Shown here in pieces: positions 19,140 through 29,576 of a stretch of DNA of 64,000 nucleotides. This stretch comes from Prevotella sp. Lineage in GTDB: Bacteria > Bacteroidota > Bacteroidia > Bacteroidales > Bacteroidaceae. The position numbers and the translations under genes were made by a program. The DNA lies in NCBI GenBank assembly GCA_022775985.1, contig JALFIM010000039.1:1-64000 (forward strand), in the 5' to 3' direction. The notes below the pieces were generated by a model that saw only the letters and a list, made by a program, of their open reading frames with translations, was not told the origin of the DNA and did no database searches. Numbering within the stretch: position 1 is the first letter of the stretch; each line of letters begins with the position of its first letter.

Positions 19140-20297
19140 ATGAAAGGGATTTTTCCAGTCAACAAACTCAAGGCCATCAAGACGCCTTTCTACTATTACG
19201 ACACAGAGATACTCAACAAGACCATTGATGCTATAAAGGCAGCCACGGCCCATCATCCTAACTATCACGTGCATTATGCAGTGAAGGCTAATGCCAATCC
19301 TAAGCTGCTCGGCATTATACGCAGGGCTGGTTTCGGTGCCGACTGTGTAAGTGGGGGCGAGATACAGGCAGCCCTCAACGCGGGATTCAGCCCCGACGGC
19401 ATCGTCTACGCAGGTGTAGGGAAGAGCGACTGGGAGATAAACCTCGGACTTGACAACGGCATCTCGTGCTTCAACGTGGAGAGCGTGGCCGAGCTTGAGG
19501 TCATCAATGATTTGGCAGCAGCCAAGCACGCCGTGGCAAAAGTGGCCATACGGGTAAACCCCAACGTAGGGGCACACACTCATGCCAATATCACCACAGG
19601 ACTCGCCGAGAACAAGTTTGGCATAGCTCTGGAGGACCTTTTGCCCACCATCAGGCGCATCGGCTCTATGGAAAGCATATCGCTCGTGGGCCTTCACTTC
19701 CACATTGGCTCGCAAATCCTTGACATGAGCGATTTCGTGGCCCTTTGTCTGAAAATCAACGAGATACAGGACGACATCGAGAAAGAAGGCTTCAGCGTGG
19801 AGAACATAAATGTAGGCGGCGGCCTCGGCATCGACTATGAGTGCCCAGACAGCAATCCCATACCCGACTTCGAGGCTTACTTCAGCACTTATGCCGACAA
19901 TCTCAAGCTGCGCGACGGCCAGCAACTGCACTTCGAGCTTGGACGCTCCATCGTAGGACAGTGCGGTACGCTCATTACAAGTGTACTGTATGTCAAGCAA
20001 GGCACATACAAGCAGTTTGCCATTGTAGACGCGGGCATGACCGACCTCATACGCCCCGCCCTCTACCAGGCGCACCATAAGATAGAGAACATAAGCAGTG
20101 ACAAGCCATGCCATACATACGATGTGGTCGGCCCTATATGTGAGTCGAGCGACGTTTTCGAGAAAGGCGCGAGCCTGAACAAGTGCAGTCGCGGCGACCT
20201 CATAGCCATACGGTCGGCAGGAGCCTACGGCGAGATAATGGCAAGCCAGTACAACTGCCGTTCCCTTCCTAAAGGATACGTAACAGAAGAAATATGA
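19140..20297 (+). CDS. lysA: Diaminopimelate decarboxylase
   Basis: TPFYYYDTEILN, HYAVKANANPKLL PLP-Lys motif, INVGGGLGIDY, GPICESSDVF. Confidence 0.96.
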   Translation: MKGIFPVNKLKAIKTPFYYYDTEILNKTIDAIKAATAHHPNYHVHYAVKANANPKLLGIIRRAGFGADCVSGGEIQAALNAGFSPDGIVYAGVGKSDWEINLGLDNGISCFNVESVAELEVINDLAAAKHAVAKVAIRVNPNVGAHTHANITTGLAENKFGIALEDLLPTIRRIGSMESISLVGLHFHIGSQILDMSDFVALCLKINEIQDDIEKEGFSVENINVGGGLGIDYECPDSNPIPDFEAYFSTYADNLKLRDGQQLHFELGRSIVGQCGTLITSVLYVKQGTYKQFAIVDAGMTDLIRPALYQAHHKIENISSDKPCHTYDVVGPICESSDVFEKGASLNKCSRGDLIAIRSAGAYGEIMASQYNCRSLPKGYVTEEI

Positions 20298-21442
20298 TTA
20301 TCGACAATATCACATTAATAAGTTCCATAATAGTATTTATAACAAGCATCGCAGCCATCACCATAGCCGAGCCGTTCATACGCAGGCTGTCGCCAAAGAG
20401 AGGCAGGGGACGGCTTGACACGGCCGGGATGCCGCCTGTCTCGGTAGTAGTGGTGTCTAATGGCGATGCCGAGCAAATGGACAACCACCTGTCTGCTATC
20501 CTTACACAGGTCTATGAGCCTGGCTTTGAGGTAATAGTTGTAGCCACACAGCATGACTCCCAGACTGAGGATGTGCTGAAAAGATACTCCAACTCCAAGA
20601 ATCTCTACACTACTTTCGCCCCTGGTGACTCGCTGTTCATGAGCAAAGCGAAACTCGCCATCACCATTGGCGTGAAGGCAGCCCACAACGAATGGATACT
20701 GTTAACGGACTCACGCCACATGCCCGAGACCGACTCATGGATAGAGACAATGGCCGGCAACTGTCAGGAGTCCACGGATGTGGTCATGGGATACAGCAGA
20801 TATGCCGATGATACGAGGCATTTCTATAAGTTCAAGCACCTGCTTGAGAGCATGTACTCGTTCCACAGGGCTTGCAGAAAGAACGCAGTGGTCACCAAGA
20901 GTGCCAACATCATGTTCAGGAAGAGCGCGTTCATACAGAATGACGGATTCCGTGGCAACCTTGAGTTTATCCAAGGAGAGTACGACTTCCTTGTAAATAA
21001 GTACTCATCCAAAGGCACAGTGGCAGTGGAGACATCCCCGTCAGCATGGCTGACAGGTGACAAGCCGTCGGCCAACACATGGCGTGGAGAACAGGTGAGC
21101 CTCATAAACTACCGCCATAAGCTCTCAGGCATATCGGCATACAGGGCGCGTCATATCACCGACACCATCATACTGCACGCCGCCTTCATCATGACCGTAG
21201 CTGCTACGGCTCTCGGCGCGGCAATGAGCAACTGGATTCTCACCGCCACGGCAGCCGTATCGCTGATTATCCTTGTGACTATGAGGACGGTGTTCGCCGC
21301 CAAGAGGATAGCGATGTTCCAAGCCGGTGTTCCGATATGGAAAGTATTTCCGTACGAGATACGCTGCATGTGGAGCAATATTGCCAACAGACTGACGTAC
21401 ATACGTACAGACAAGAACGAATTTTCGACCCATAAGCTATGA
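20294..21442 (+). CDS. Glycosyltransferase family 2 protein
   Basis: PPVSVVVVSNGDAEQMDNHLSAILTQVYEPGFEVIVV; C-terminal TM segments. Confidence 0.85.
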   Translation: MIIDNITLISSIIVFITSIAAITIAEPFIRRLSPKRGRGRLDTAGMPPVSVVVVSNGDAEQMDNHLSAILTQVYEPGFEVIVVATQHDSQTEDVLKRYSNSKNLYTTFAPGDSLFMSKAKLAITIGVKAAHNEWILLTDSRHMPETDSWIETMAGNCQESTDVVMGYSRYADDTRHFYKFKHLLESMYSFHRACRKNAVVTKSANIMFRKSAFIQNDGFRGNLEFIQGEYDFLVNKYSSKGTVAVETSPSAWLTGDKPSANTWRGEQVSLINYRHKLSGISAYRARHITDTIILHAAFIMTVAATALGAAMSNWILTATAAVSLIILVTMRTVFAAKRIAMFQAGVPIWKVFPYEIRCMWSNIANRLTYIRTDKNEFSTHKL

Positions 21443-22269
21443 ACGTAAGCCTCATCATTGCCGGCGACACATGCCCAAGCCATGCCTACAATGAGCTTCA
21501 TGACTTGCTGAGAGTAGGTCTTGCGGCGCATGATGGGGCCCGTATTGTGGCCGACGGGGCCGACATAGTGCATCTGTTCGGCTCATACGACCGTGCCACA
21601 CTGCGTCTGTTGTCATGGTACAGGCGGCACATGATACCCACAGTGCTGACTATCTGCGATGGTCTGTCGGCATTCACTCGCTACGAGCGCGACCCACATG
21701 CCCCGAAGCGAGGGCTGAAGGCACACATACTGAGGAAGGCAACAGCCGTGCATGCAATGGGAAACGAGGAAAAGGACTTCATATCCAGCATAAGTGATAC
21801 CATCAAGACGGCGGTGATAAAGAACCCTATCGTGACATCACAGTGTACTGTTGACGGCACGATACGGCAGTTCATGTCTCTCTACACGTCAGCGATTGCC
21901 GCCAACGACAAAATCGTAGACGAGTACATAGAGGGTATAATAAAGAAGTCGGAGGCCACAGAGCCTGAGCTGAAAAGCATACTTTACGCCCTACTCCACT
22001 CAAGATACCTCAACAACCGCAATCTGTTGAGCGACGAACGCCTAACCAAACTGTCACGGAAACTTACCGACACCGTGTACAACGAGGACAAGTTGGCAGT
22101 CTGTCTGAAGTCATTGAGAATTGACGACTATACCGCACGGCTGCTGACACTACTCGAATCGAAAACCATGCTCACCGAAGGCTTCATGCCGATAGAGCCA
22201 TCCCGAAATCCGCTCAAGCAGAACCCGATGAGCATGCCGAAGTCTAAAGACACGAAAACCGACCAATAA
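21439..22269 (+). CDS. Hypothetical protein, glycosyltransferase-4-like N-terminus
   Basis: MNVSLIIAGDT..., GADIVHLFGSYDRATLRLLSWYRR; ATGA coupling with the upstream GT2 gene. Confidence 0.5.
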   Translation: MNVSLIIAGDTCPSHAYNELHDLLRVGLAAHDGARIVADGADIVHLFGSYDRATLRLLSWYRRHMIPTVLTICDGLSAFTRYERDPHAPKRGLKAHILRKATAVHAMGNEEKDFISSISDTIKTAVIKNPIVTSQCTVDGTIRQFMSLYTSAIAANDKIVDEYIEGIIKKSEATEPELKSILYALLHSRYLNNRNLLSDERLTKLSRKLTDTVYNEDKLAVCLKSLRIDDYTARLLTLLESKTMLTEGFMPIEPSRNPLKQNPMSMPKSKDTKTDQ

Positions 22270-22295
22270 TTCAACTACACAAACACGATAATAAG

Positions 22296-24275
22296 ATGGA
22301 ATCATATACCGAACAGGACATTAAATACCTACAACTCCTGTCGCAGTCGTTCCCTACGATAGCGACGGCAAGCACGGAGATAATCAACCTCCAGGCCATA
22401 CTGAACCTACCCAAGGGCACGGAGCACTTCCTTGCCGACATACACGGAGAGCATGAGGCGTTCAGACACATTCTGAAGAACGCCTCCGGCAACATCCGCC
22501 GCAAGGTGAACGACCTCTTCGGCAATACGCTCCGCGAGTCAGAACAGCGCGAACTGTGTACGCTCATATACTACCCTGACGAGAAACTTGAGCTCGTCAA
22601 GGCCGCAGAACCCGACATCAACGACTGGTACCACATCACGATACACTACCTTGTGGCCATCTGCCGTCTGGTGTCAAGCAAGTACACACGCTCCAAAGTA
22701 CGCAAGTCGCTGCCCTCAGACTTCAGTTACATCATACAAGAGCTGCTCCATGAGCGCACTGACGATGCCAACAAGGCGGCCTACGTCAACGGAATCATTG
22801 ACACCATAATATCCACAGGGCGTGCCGATGACTTCATAATAGCCATCTCCAACGTCATACAGCGGTTGTCAATAGACCTCCTCCACATCCTCGGCGACAT
22901 CTACGACCGTGGCTCCGGGGCCCACATCATCCTCGATACGCTGTCGGCCTACCACAGCTGGGACATACAATGGGGCAACCATGACGTGCTGTGGATGGGC
23001 GCACAGGCCGGCAACAGGGCTTGTATATGCAATGTCATACGCCTGTCGCTGCGCTACGCCAACCTCACCACGCTCGAGGACGGCTACGGTATAAACCTCG
23101 TGCCGCTCGCCACCTTTGCCATGGACACATACAAGGACGACCCCTGCAAGGAGTTCGGGCCAAAAGTGTCGGGCCAACAGCACATAGACAGAAAGACGCA
23201 CGACCTCATAGCCCTCATGCACAAGGCCATAGCCATACTCCAATTCAAGGAAGAAGGCCGCATATACGCCAAGCACCCGGAATGGGGCATGCAGAACCGC
23301 ATGCTGTTCAACGCCATAGACTACGCCAAAGGCACCATCAGCATAGACGGAGAGGAATACAAGCTGTTGAGCAACGACTTCCCAACGATAAACCCTTCAG
23401 ACCCTTATACGCTCACACCCGAGGAAGAGAGCCTCATGCAGAAGCTCGAACACTCGTTCCGCGTGAGCGAGAAGCTGCACAAGCACATACGTCTGATACT
23501 CCAGCACGGCTGCATGTTCTCCATCATCAACAACAACTTGTTGTTCCACGCGTCCATACCGCTCAACTCCGACGGCACGCTGAAAGAAGTGGAGATAGCC
23601 CCCGGGCGTAAGTACAAGGGCAAGGAACTGCTCTACAACATAGGCATGCTCATACGCTCTGCCTTTCAGGACGACACATCCGCTGCCGAGCGCGACTATG
23701 CCACAGACTACTTCCTGTACCTGTGGTGCGGCCCCGACAGCCCACTCTTCGACAAATCCAAGATGGCTACGTTCGAACGGTACTTCATAGCCGAGAAATC
23801 CACACACAAAGAGGAGAAAGGCTACTACTTCATGCTGCGCGACAATGCGGACATAGTAGACTCCATACTCGATGCCTTCAACGTAGACGGCCCCAACCGC
23901 CATATCATCAACGGGCACGTGCCAGTGCATGTCTCCAACGGCGAGAACCCGATAAAGGCCGACGGCAAGCTCATGGTCATAGACGGCGGATTCTCATCGG
24001 CATACCACAAGGAGACAGGCATAGCTGGCTACACGCTCGTATATCACAGCCGCGGATTCCAGCTCGTGCAGCATGAGCCGTTCACCAGTGCCGCCGATGC
24101 CATACAGAAGTGTCTTGACATACGCAGTACCACGTACATCATAGAGATGTCTCAGCGCAGGATGCTGGTGGCCGACACCGACATAGGAGCCGAACTGAAA
24201 AAGCAGATTGCCGACCTTAAGCGTCTGCTGTATGCCTACCGTCACGGCATAATAAAGGAGAACGCACGCCAATAG
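22296..24275 (+). CDS. fbp: Fructose-1,6-bisphosphatase class III
   Basis: FLADIHGEHEAFRHIL, HILGDIYDRGSGAH, IQWGNHDVLWMGA metallophosphatase motifs. Confidence 0.95.
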   Translation: MESYTEQDIKYLQLLSQSFPTIATASTEIINLQAILNLPKGTEHFLADIHGEHEAFRHILKNASGNIRRKVNDLFGNTLRESEQRELCTLIYYPDEKLELVKAAEPDINDWYHITIHYLVAICRLVSSKYTRSKVRKSLPSDFSYIIQELLHERTDDANKAAYVNGIIDTIISTGRADDFIIAISNVIQRLSIDLLHILGDIYDRGSGAHIILDTLSAYHSWDIQWGNHDVLWMGAQAGNRACICNVIRLSLRYANLTTLEDGYGINLVPLATFAMDTYKDDPCKEFGPKVSGQQHIDRKTHDLIALMHKAIAILQFKEEGRIYAKHPEWGMQNRMLFNAIDYAKGTISIDGEEYKLLSNDFPTINPSDPYTLTPEEESLMQKLEHSFRVSEKLHKHIRLILQHGCMFSIINNNLLFHASIPLNSDGTLKEVEIAPGRKYKGKELLYNIGMLIRSAFQDDTSAAERDYATDYFLYLWCGPDSPLFDKSKMATFERYFIAEKSTHKEEKGYYFMLRDNADIVDSILDAFNVDGPNRHIINGHVPVHVSNGENPIKADGKLMVIDGGFSSAYHKETGIAGYTLVYHSRGFQLVQHEPFTSAADAIQKCLDIRSTTYIIEMSQRRMLVADTDIGAELKKQIADLKRLLYAYRHGIIKENARQ

Positions 24276-24293
24276 CAGCCATACACACAAAGT

Positions 24294-24356
24294 ATCAGCG
24301 CCAGACAAGGCATGAGGACATGTCTATCCTCACCTTGTCTGGCGCTGATGCTTTTT
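24294..24356 (+). terminator. Strong intrinsic terminator (17-bp perfect stem)
   Basis: ATCAGCGCCAGACAAGG...CCTTGTCTGGCGCTGAT then CTTTTT. Confidence 0.9.
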
Positions 24357-24451
24357 ATATTGCGACGCACAGTTCATTATATTGCGACAGACCATACATT
24401 ATATTATGGTATATCACGCGTTACACTATGGCATGCCGTGTGGCACGATGT

Positions 24452-24979
24452 TCACCGACCGCTGCCGTCAGCCATGCCAAGCCTTGACACAATGCGGCGG
24501 TACTCGCCCTCGAAATTGGGCGTGAACACATCCTTGCCCATGCTGGCCTCTATCTCCGCCAGTGTCCAGAAGCGGCCGCCGTCAAGCTCCGCAGCAGACG
24601 GACAAACAGGGCCATCAAACGTCGCAGTGAACACATTGACGAGCTCACGCTCGCGACTGCTCTCGAACACATAGCTCGTGACATACTGCGGACTGAACTC
24701 AGTGATACCGAGTTCCTCGCGCACCTCGCGCACCAAGGCAACGCGCACGTCCTCACCGAAGTCTACATGTCCGCCGCATGCCGTGTCCCACCTGCCGGGC
24801 TGTATGTCCTTCCACGACGGGCGTTTCTGCAAATACAGGCGGCCGTCACTGTCAAACAGGTGCAGATGTACCACAGGATGCAGCTTCATGGAGCCGCCAT
24901 GCGCCTCACCACGCGTGATGCTTCCTATCACCGTACCGTCTGGTTCTACCCATGGGAAAAGTTCCTCTCTGTTGTCCAT
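24452..24979 (-). CDS. NUDIX hydrolase
   Basis: GGHVDFGEDVRVALVREVREELGI Nudix box. Confidence 0.93.
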   Translation of the reverse strand: MDNREELFPWVEPDGTVIGSITRGEAHGGSMKLHPVVHLHLFDSDGRLYLQKRPSWKDIQPGRWDTACGGHVDFGEDVRVALVREVREELGITEFSPQYVTSYVFESSRERELVNVFTATFDGPVCPSAAELDGGRFWTLAEIEASMGKDVFTPNFEGEYRRIVSRLGMADGSGR

Positions 24980-24983
24980 AGCG

Positions 24984-25823
24984 TCACAGTTTCATCTCAA
25001 ACACCTCGCATCCGTCAAACAAAGCCTTCATATCACGCGGAGCATCGGCAAATATTCCGAACAGTGCACTGCCACTGCCACTCATCTGAGCATACGCAGC
25101 CCCGGCCTCATAGAGTCTGCGCTTGATGTCGCCAAGCTCTGGATGCGCCTCAAACACAGGAGTCTCGAAGTCGTTAGTAAGCTCATCACGCCAAGTGTCT
25201 ATGGGCTGTCTCACCACATCACGGCAGCACTTGGCAGGATGCCGTGGCGTGATACGTGCATAAGCCTCCCTTGTAGACACCGCCACACCGGGCTTCACCA
25301 CCACGAGATGATAGCCCACGAGGTTGCCCTTAGGGCTGTCGGCCGGCGACAGCACGTCACCGATGCCCGTAGCATACGCCGTCTCGGCAGTGATGAAGAA
25401 AGCACAGTCGGCTCCGAGCCGTGCCGCATAACGCTCCATCTCAGCATTGCCGATATTGAGTCTGAACCGCTCGTCAAGCAGACGTATCATATAGGCGGCA
25501 TCACTGGAGCCCCCTCCGAGCCCGGCCTGCGATGGTATGCGCTTGTACAGATGAGCATGCACGCGCGGAATCTTGAAGTCGGCGGCTATGATGTCGTAAG
25601 CCCTCACCACGATGTTGTCGCTCTCAATGCAGTCAAGGGCGTTGCCCGTGACCTTCAGGTCGCAAGCCGACTCCGACGGGAAGCGGTCGTCCATGAGTTT
25701 TATCTCAAGAGCATCGTGCAGCGGTATGGGGTAGAACACCGTCTCTATGTCGTGATACCCATCGGGGCGGCGAGCCACGACATTCAGCCCGAGATTGATT
25801 TTAGCGCAAGGAAAAGTAATCAT
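24984..25823 (-). CDS. ispE: 4-diphosphocytidyl-2-C-methyl-D-erythritol kinase
   Basis: PCAKINLGLNVVARRPDGYHDIETVF, RIPSQAGLGGGSSDAA GHMP motif. Confidence 0.95.
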   Translation of the reverse strand: MITFPCAKINLGLNVVARRPDGYHDIETVFYPIPLHDALEIKLMDDRFPSESACDLKVTGNALDCIESDNIVVRAYDIIAADFKIPRVHAHLYKRIPSQAGLGGGSSDAAYMIRLLDERFRLNIGNAEMERYAARLGADCAFFITAETAYATGIGDVLSPADSPKGNLVGYHLVVVKPGVAVSTREAYARITPRHPAKCCRDVVRQPIDTWRDELTNDFETPVFEAHPELGDIKRRLYEAGAAYAQMSGSGSALFGIFADAPRDMKALFDGCEVFEMKL

Positions 25824-25880
25824 AGGTATATGCTTTTTTAGGATGATTATGTAATGTTATGTCCACCTCATAAACGAAAA

Positions 25881-25937
25881 GAGATTGAAGCCCCTCACCG
25901 TCGTGCCGTGCGGCGCGGCCGTGACTGCTCCAATCTC
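25881..25937 (-). terminator. Terminator for malic enzyme gene (minus strand)
   Basis: GAGATTG...CAATCTC inverted repeat; minus-strand U-tract TTTTCG. Confidence 0.55.
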
Positions 25938-25958
25938 ATTTGCGTACGTGCGCTTGTA

Positions 25959-28247
25959 TTACTTGTTGTCCTTTATCTTCTCTACGTAAGCATCAATCAC
26001 AGCCACGGCAGTGATGTTCACGATGTCACGCACAGAGCTCTCGAAGTCGGTGAAGTGGATAGGCTTGTTGAGTCCCATCTGTATCGGGCCGATAATCTCG
26101 GCATCCGGGTCAAGAGCCTGAAGGAGCTTGTAGCTGCTGTTGGCACTGCTCATATTGGGGAACACCAAGGTGTTGACATCCAGTCCCTTGAGGCGTGTAA
26201 ACGGGTACTTATCGTCACGCAGCTGCTTGTTCAGCGCGAAGTTGACCTGCATCTCGCCGTCTATGGCCATGTCGGGGTACTGCTTCTGCAGCTCCTCCAC
26301 GGCGGCATGCACCTTCATGGGTGAGCCCACCTCATCGGTACCGAAGTTGGAGTAGCTTATCATAGCGATGTGCGGTTCCTCGTTGAAGAACCGTACCGTG
26401 TGAGCCGACAGTTTGGCTATGTCCACGAGCACGTTCTGGTCGGGGTGCCTGTTGATGAGGGTATCGGATATATAGAAGGTGCCCTTCTGCGTGTTGAGGA
26501 TGTGCATGGTGGCGAAGGTGTTGTACTCCGGCCGTATGCCCACCACCTCCTTGGCCACCTTTATGGTGTTGGAGTACTTGGTGTAGAGTCCTGTGATGAA
26601 CGCGTCGGCCTCACCTGTCTCCACCATCATCATACCGAAATAGTTGCGCTCGTACATCTTGTCGTAAGCCTCCTCGAAGTTGTAGCCCTGACGTGCACGC
26701 TTCTTGGCCAAGTGCTTGGCGTATGTGGCGCGGCGGCCCTGCTCCTGGTCGGCACGCATGTCTATTATCTGTATGTCACTGAGGTCAAGTTTCAGACGCT
26801 GTGCCAGACGGTTCAGGCGGTCGGGGTTGCCCAGGAGTATAGGCTGGCAGATGCCCTCTGTCTTGGCCTGTACGGCAGCCTTCATCATGGTTGGGTGTCC
26901 TCCCTCGGCAAACACTACGCGCTGCGGGTGCAGACGTGCCGTGTCATGGAGCTTGCGCGTGAGCTTAGACTCCTGTCCGAGCAACTGCATGAGGTTCTTC
27001 TTGTATGCGTCCCAGTCGGTGATGGTCTTGCGTGCCACGCCGCTCTCGATAGCGGCCTTGGCCACAGCGGCACTCACCTCAGTGATGAGACGTGGGTCTA
27101 CGGGCTTCGGTATGAAGTACTTCGGGCCGAAAGTCAGGTCGTTCACGTGGTACACATCGTTCACCACGTCGGGCACGGGCTGCTTGGCGAGGTCGGCGAT
27201 GGCATGCACTGCCGCCATTTTCATCTCCTCGTTGATGGCCTTGGCATGCACGTCGAGAGCTCCACGGAATATGTACGGGAATCCGATGACGTTGTTTATC
27301 TGGTTGGGATAGTCGCTGCGTCCGGTAGACATGAGCACGTCGGGACGGCTCGCCATGGCATCCTCGTAGCTTATCTCGGGCACGGGGTTGGCCAAAGCGA
27401 ACACTATGGGGTTGGCAGCCATGGAGCGTATCATGTCCTGCGAGAGCACATTGCCCTTCGAGAGGCCCACGAATACGTCGGCACCGACAATGGCCTCGGC
27501 CAGCGTATGCACGTCGCGGCGGTCAGTAGCGAAGAGTTTTTTCTGCGGAGTGAGGTTCTCGCGGTCGGAGGTTATCACGCCCTTGGAGTCGAGCATCACT
27601 ATGTTCTCCACCTTCGCGCCCAGGGCCACGTACAGCTTGGTGCAGCTTATGGCGGCGGCGCCTGCTCCGTTGACCACTATTTTCACGTCAGCGATGTCTT
27701 TTCCTGCCACCTCGAGGGCGTTCTTCAGTCCGGCTGCCGATATGATGGCGGTGCCGTGCTGGTCGTCGTGCATCACGGGTATGTCGAGGTTCTTCTTCAG
27801 ACGCTCCTCTATATAGAAGCACTCTGGGGCCTTGATGTCCTCAAGGTTGATGCCTCCGAACGTGGGTGCTATCTTCTCCACGGCCTCGCAAAACTTCTCG
27901 GGGTCTTTCTCGGCCACCTCTATATCGAATACGTCGATGCCGCCGTATATCTTGAAGAGCAGTCCCTTGCCCTCCATCACAGGCTTTCCGCTCATGGCCC
28001 CGATGTCGCCGAGTCCGAGCACGGCAGTACCATTGGATATCACGGCCACGAGGTTGCCCTTGTCTGTGTACTTGTACACCTCATCCGGGTTTGCCTGTAT
28101 CTCCAGACAAGGGTAAGCCACACCTGGAGAATAGGCCAGACTGAGGTCTGTCTGGGTGTGGTATGGTTTTGTGGGTTTTACTTCAATCTTTCCTGGTCGG
28201 CCATTGTGATGATACTCAAGTGCGGCCTCTTTCGTAATCTTTACCAT
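25959..28247 (-). CDS. maeB: NADP-dependent malic enzyme fused to phosphotransacetylase domain
   Basis: SLAYSPGVAYPCLEI, NVIGFPYIFRGALDV malic domain; C-terminal PTA-like domain; start refined to MVKITKEAALEYHH. Confidence 0.94.
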   Translation of the reverse strand: MVKITKEAALEYHHNGRPGKIEVKPTKPYHTQTDLSLAYSPGVAYPCLEIQANPDEVYKYTDKGNLVAVISNGTAVLGLGDIGAMSGKPVMEGKGLLFKIYGGIDVFDIEVAEKDPEKFCEAVEKIAPTFGGINLEDIKAPECFYIEERLKKNLDIPVMHDDQHGTAIISAAGLKNALEVAGKDIADVKIVVNGAGAAAISCTKLYVALGAKVENIVMLDSKGVITSDRENLTPQKKLFATDRRDVHTLAEAIVGADVFVGLSKGNVLSQDMIRSMAANPIVFALANPVPEISYEDAMASRPDVLMSTGRSDYPNQINNVIGFPYIFRGALDVHAKAINEEMKMAAVHAIADLAKQPVPDVVNDVYHVNDLTFGPKYFIPKPVDPRLITEVSAAVAKAAIESGVARKTITDWDAYKKNLMQLLGQESKLTRKLHDTARLHPQRVVFAEGGHPTMMKAAVQAKTEGICQPILLGNPDRLNRLAQRLKLDLSDIQIIDMRADQEQGRRATYAKHLAKKRARQGYNFEEAYDKMYERNYFGMMMVETGEADAFITGLYTKYSNTIKVAKEVVGIRPEYNTFATMHILNTQKGTFYISDTLINRHPDQNVLVDIAKLSAHTVRFFNEEPHIAMISYSNFGTDEVGSPMKVHAAVEELQKQYPDMAIDGEMQVNFALNKQLRDDKYPFTRLKGLDVNTLVFPNMSSANSSYKLLQALDPDAEIIGPIQMGLNKPIHFTDFESSVRDIVNITAVAVIDAYVEKIKDNK

Positions 28248-28330
28248 AAAAAAGTAATTTATATTTATTGTCTTATCCGTTGTCTCTCTCATTTTCCGAC
28301 ATCATGCCACGACACTCCTGCGGCAGTGCC

Positions 28331-28351
28331 GTATGACATACGAAACCGTAT
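28331..28351. promoter_or_regulatory. Overlapping palindromes in maeB/tetR divergent promoter region
   Basis: GTATGaCATAC and ATACGaaacCGTAT. Confidence 0.4.
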
Positions 28352-28429
28352 CACAAAATTAATAAAAAACTTTCAATTCGATATAGGTTTTATATTTTTT
28401 TTGTAACTTTGTCGCAAAGAAAAATAATT

Positions 28430-29086
28430 ATGCAAAAAACAAACTATCCCACGGCCTATCGCCAAGAATTGCACGAGCGCATCCTGAAAGCATCCATGGA
28501 GGAATTCTGCAAGAAAGGCATCAAGGCCGTGAAGATGGACGACATAGCCAGCACCTTGGCCATATCCAAGCGCACGCTCTACGAGATATATGCCAACAAG
28601 GAGACGCTGCTGCTTGAGGGCATAAAGCACAAGGAGCAACAGGCAGACATGCACATGGCAGAGTTTGCCGCCAAGGACAACCACAACGTCATAGAGATTC
28701 TCATAGAATTCCTCAACATGCATATACAGTCGTCTACTGCCATCAATCCCGCTTTCTTCGACGAGCTTCACAAGTACCCCGACGTACTCAACTACTTCCG
28801 CAAGCGCCACGACGAGCGTCTGGCCAACCAGAATGCGTTTTTCAAGCGCGGCGTAGAGGAGGGCTTCTTCCGCAAGGACATAGACTACGACATACTGACG
28901 CGCATCACCGACGCATCAATGGACTTCGTCATGCAGACCCAGATGTACAGGGAGTTCAACCTCGACTACATCCTGCACAACGTCACGCTGCTCTACGTGA
29001 GGGGCATCTGCACCGAGGACGGCATACGGCTCCTCGACAAGGCTCTGGCACAAACGTCAGACACCATCAGCAAGAATGCCTGCTGA
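28430..29086 (+). CDS. TetR-family transcriptional regulator
   Basis: ERILKASMEEFCKKGIKAVKMDDIASTLAISKRTLYEIYANKETLL. Confidence 0.92.
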   Translation: MQKTNYPTAYRQELHERILKASMEEFCKKGIKAVKMDDIASTLAISKRTLYEIYANKETLLLEGIKHKEQQADMHMAEFAAKDNHNVIEILIEFLNMHIQSSTAINPAFFDELHKYPDVLNYFRKRHDERLANQNAFFKRGVEEGFFRKDIDYDILTRITDASMDFVMQTQMYREFNLDYILHNVTLLYVRGICTEDGIRLLDKALAQTSDTISKNAC

Positions 29087-29198
29087 CAAACGCCCGTTTT
29101 CATCGGCTCACGGCACCTGTCGGCAGCCACGCCGAGACCGGTCTTGGCGGCATATACGCATGTTTGCCACCGCGTTCAGCAACACACGCGCAACGCGC

Positions 29199-29303
29199 TA
29201 ATAACCAATACGTTGCAAAACGGCCCATTTCGCAGTGCGAAATGGGCCGTTTTAGCTTGCAATATGGGCCGTTTCGCAATGCGATTCGGCCCATTTCGCA
29301 ACA
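29199..29303 (+). repeat. GGGCC-core intergenic repeat element, copy C
   Basis: Contains perfect 18-bp inverted repeat AAAACGGCCCATTTCGCA-g-TGCGAAATGGGCCGTTTT (29217-29253) followed by two more units. Confidence 0.9.
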
Positions 29304-29576
29304 CGGCACGGCCACGCCCTCTTCTCATGCCATGCCATACTGCTCCAGTGCCAAGCACACAGCAGCATACATGCCACACCTAATCACATATTCAATAGGT
29401 GCAGAACGTTTTTGAGCCTGTCATCAATAAAAGGCTGATGATGCCACGTTATTAGCAGAACTTTTTATACCTTTGTACTCATAACGGCATGTTTCTCCGC
29501 ACGGGAACACGCCCACTGCGGGCACTACGCACCCAGCATGCTCGTACACACAATAATAAAACAAACACTACACCAC

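Noticed and set aside
26370-28406. 678-aa plus-strand ORF
   Set aside because: Fully antisense to the well-supported malic enzyme; low-complexity His/Val/Leu-rich translation typical of a mirror ORF in biased-codon DNA
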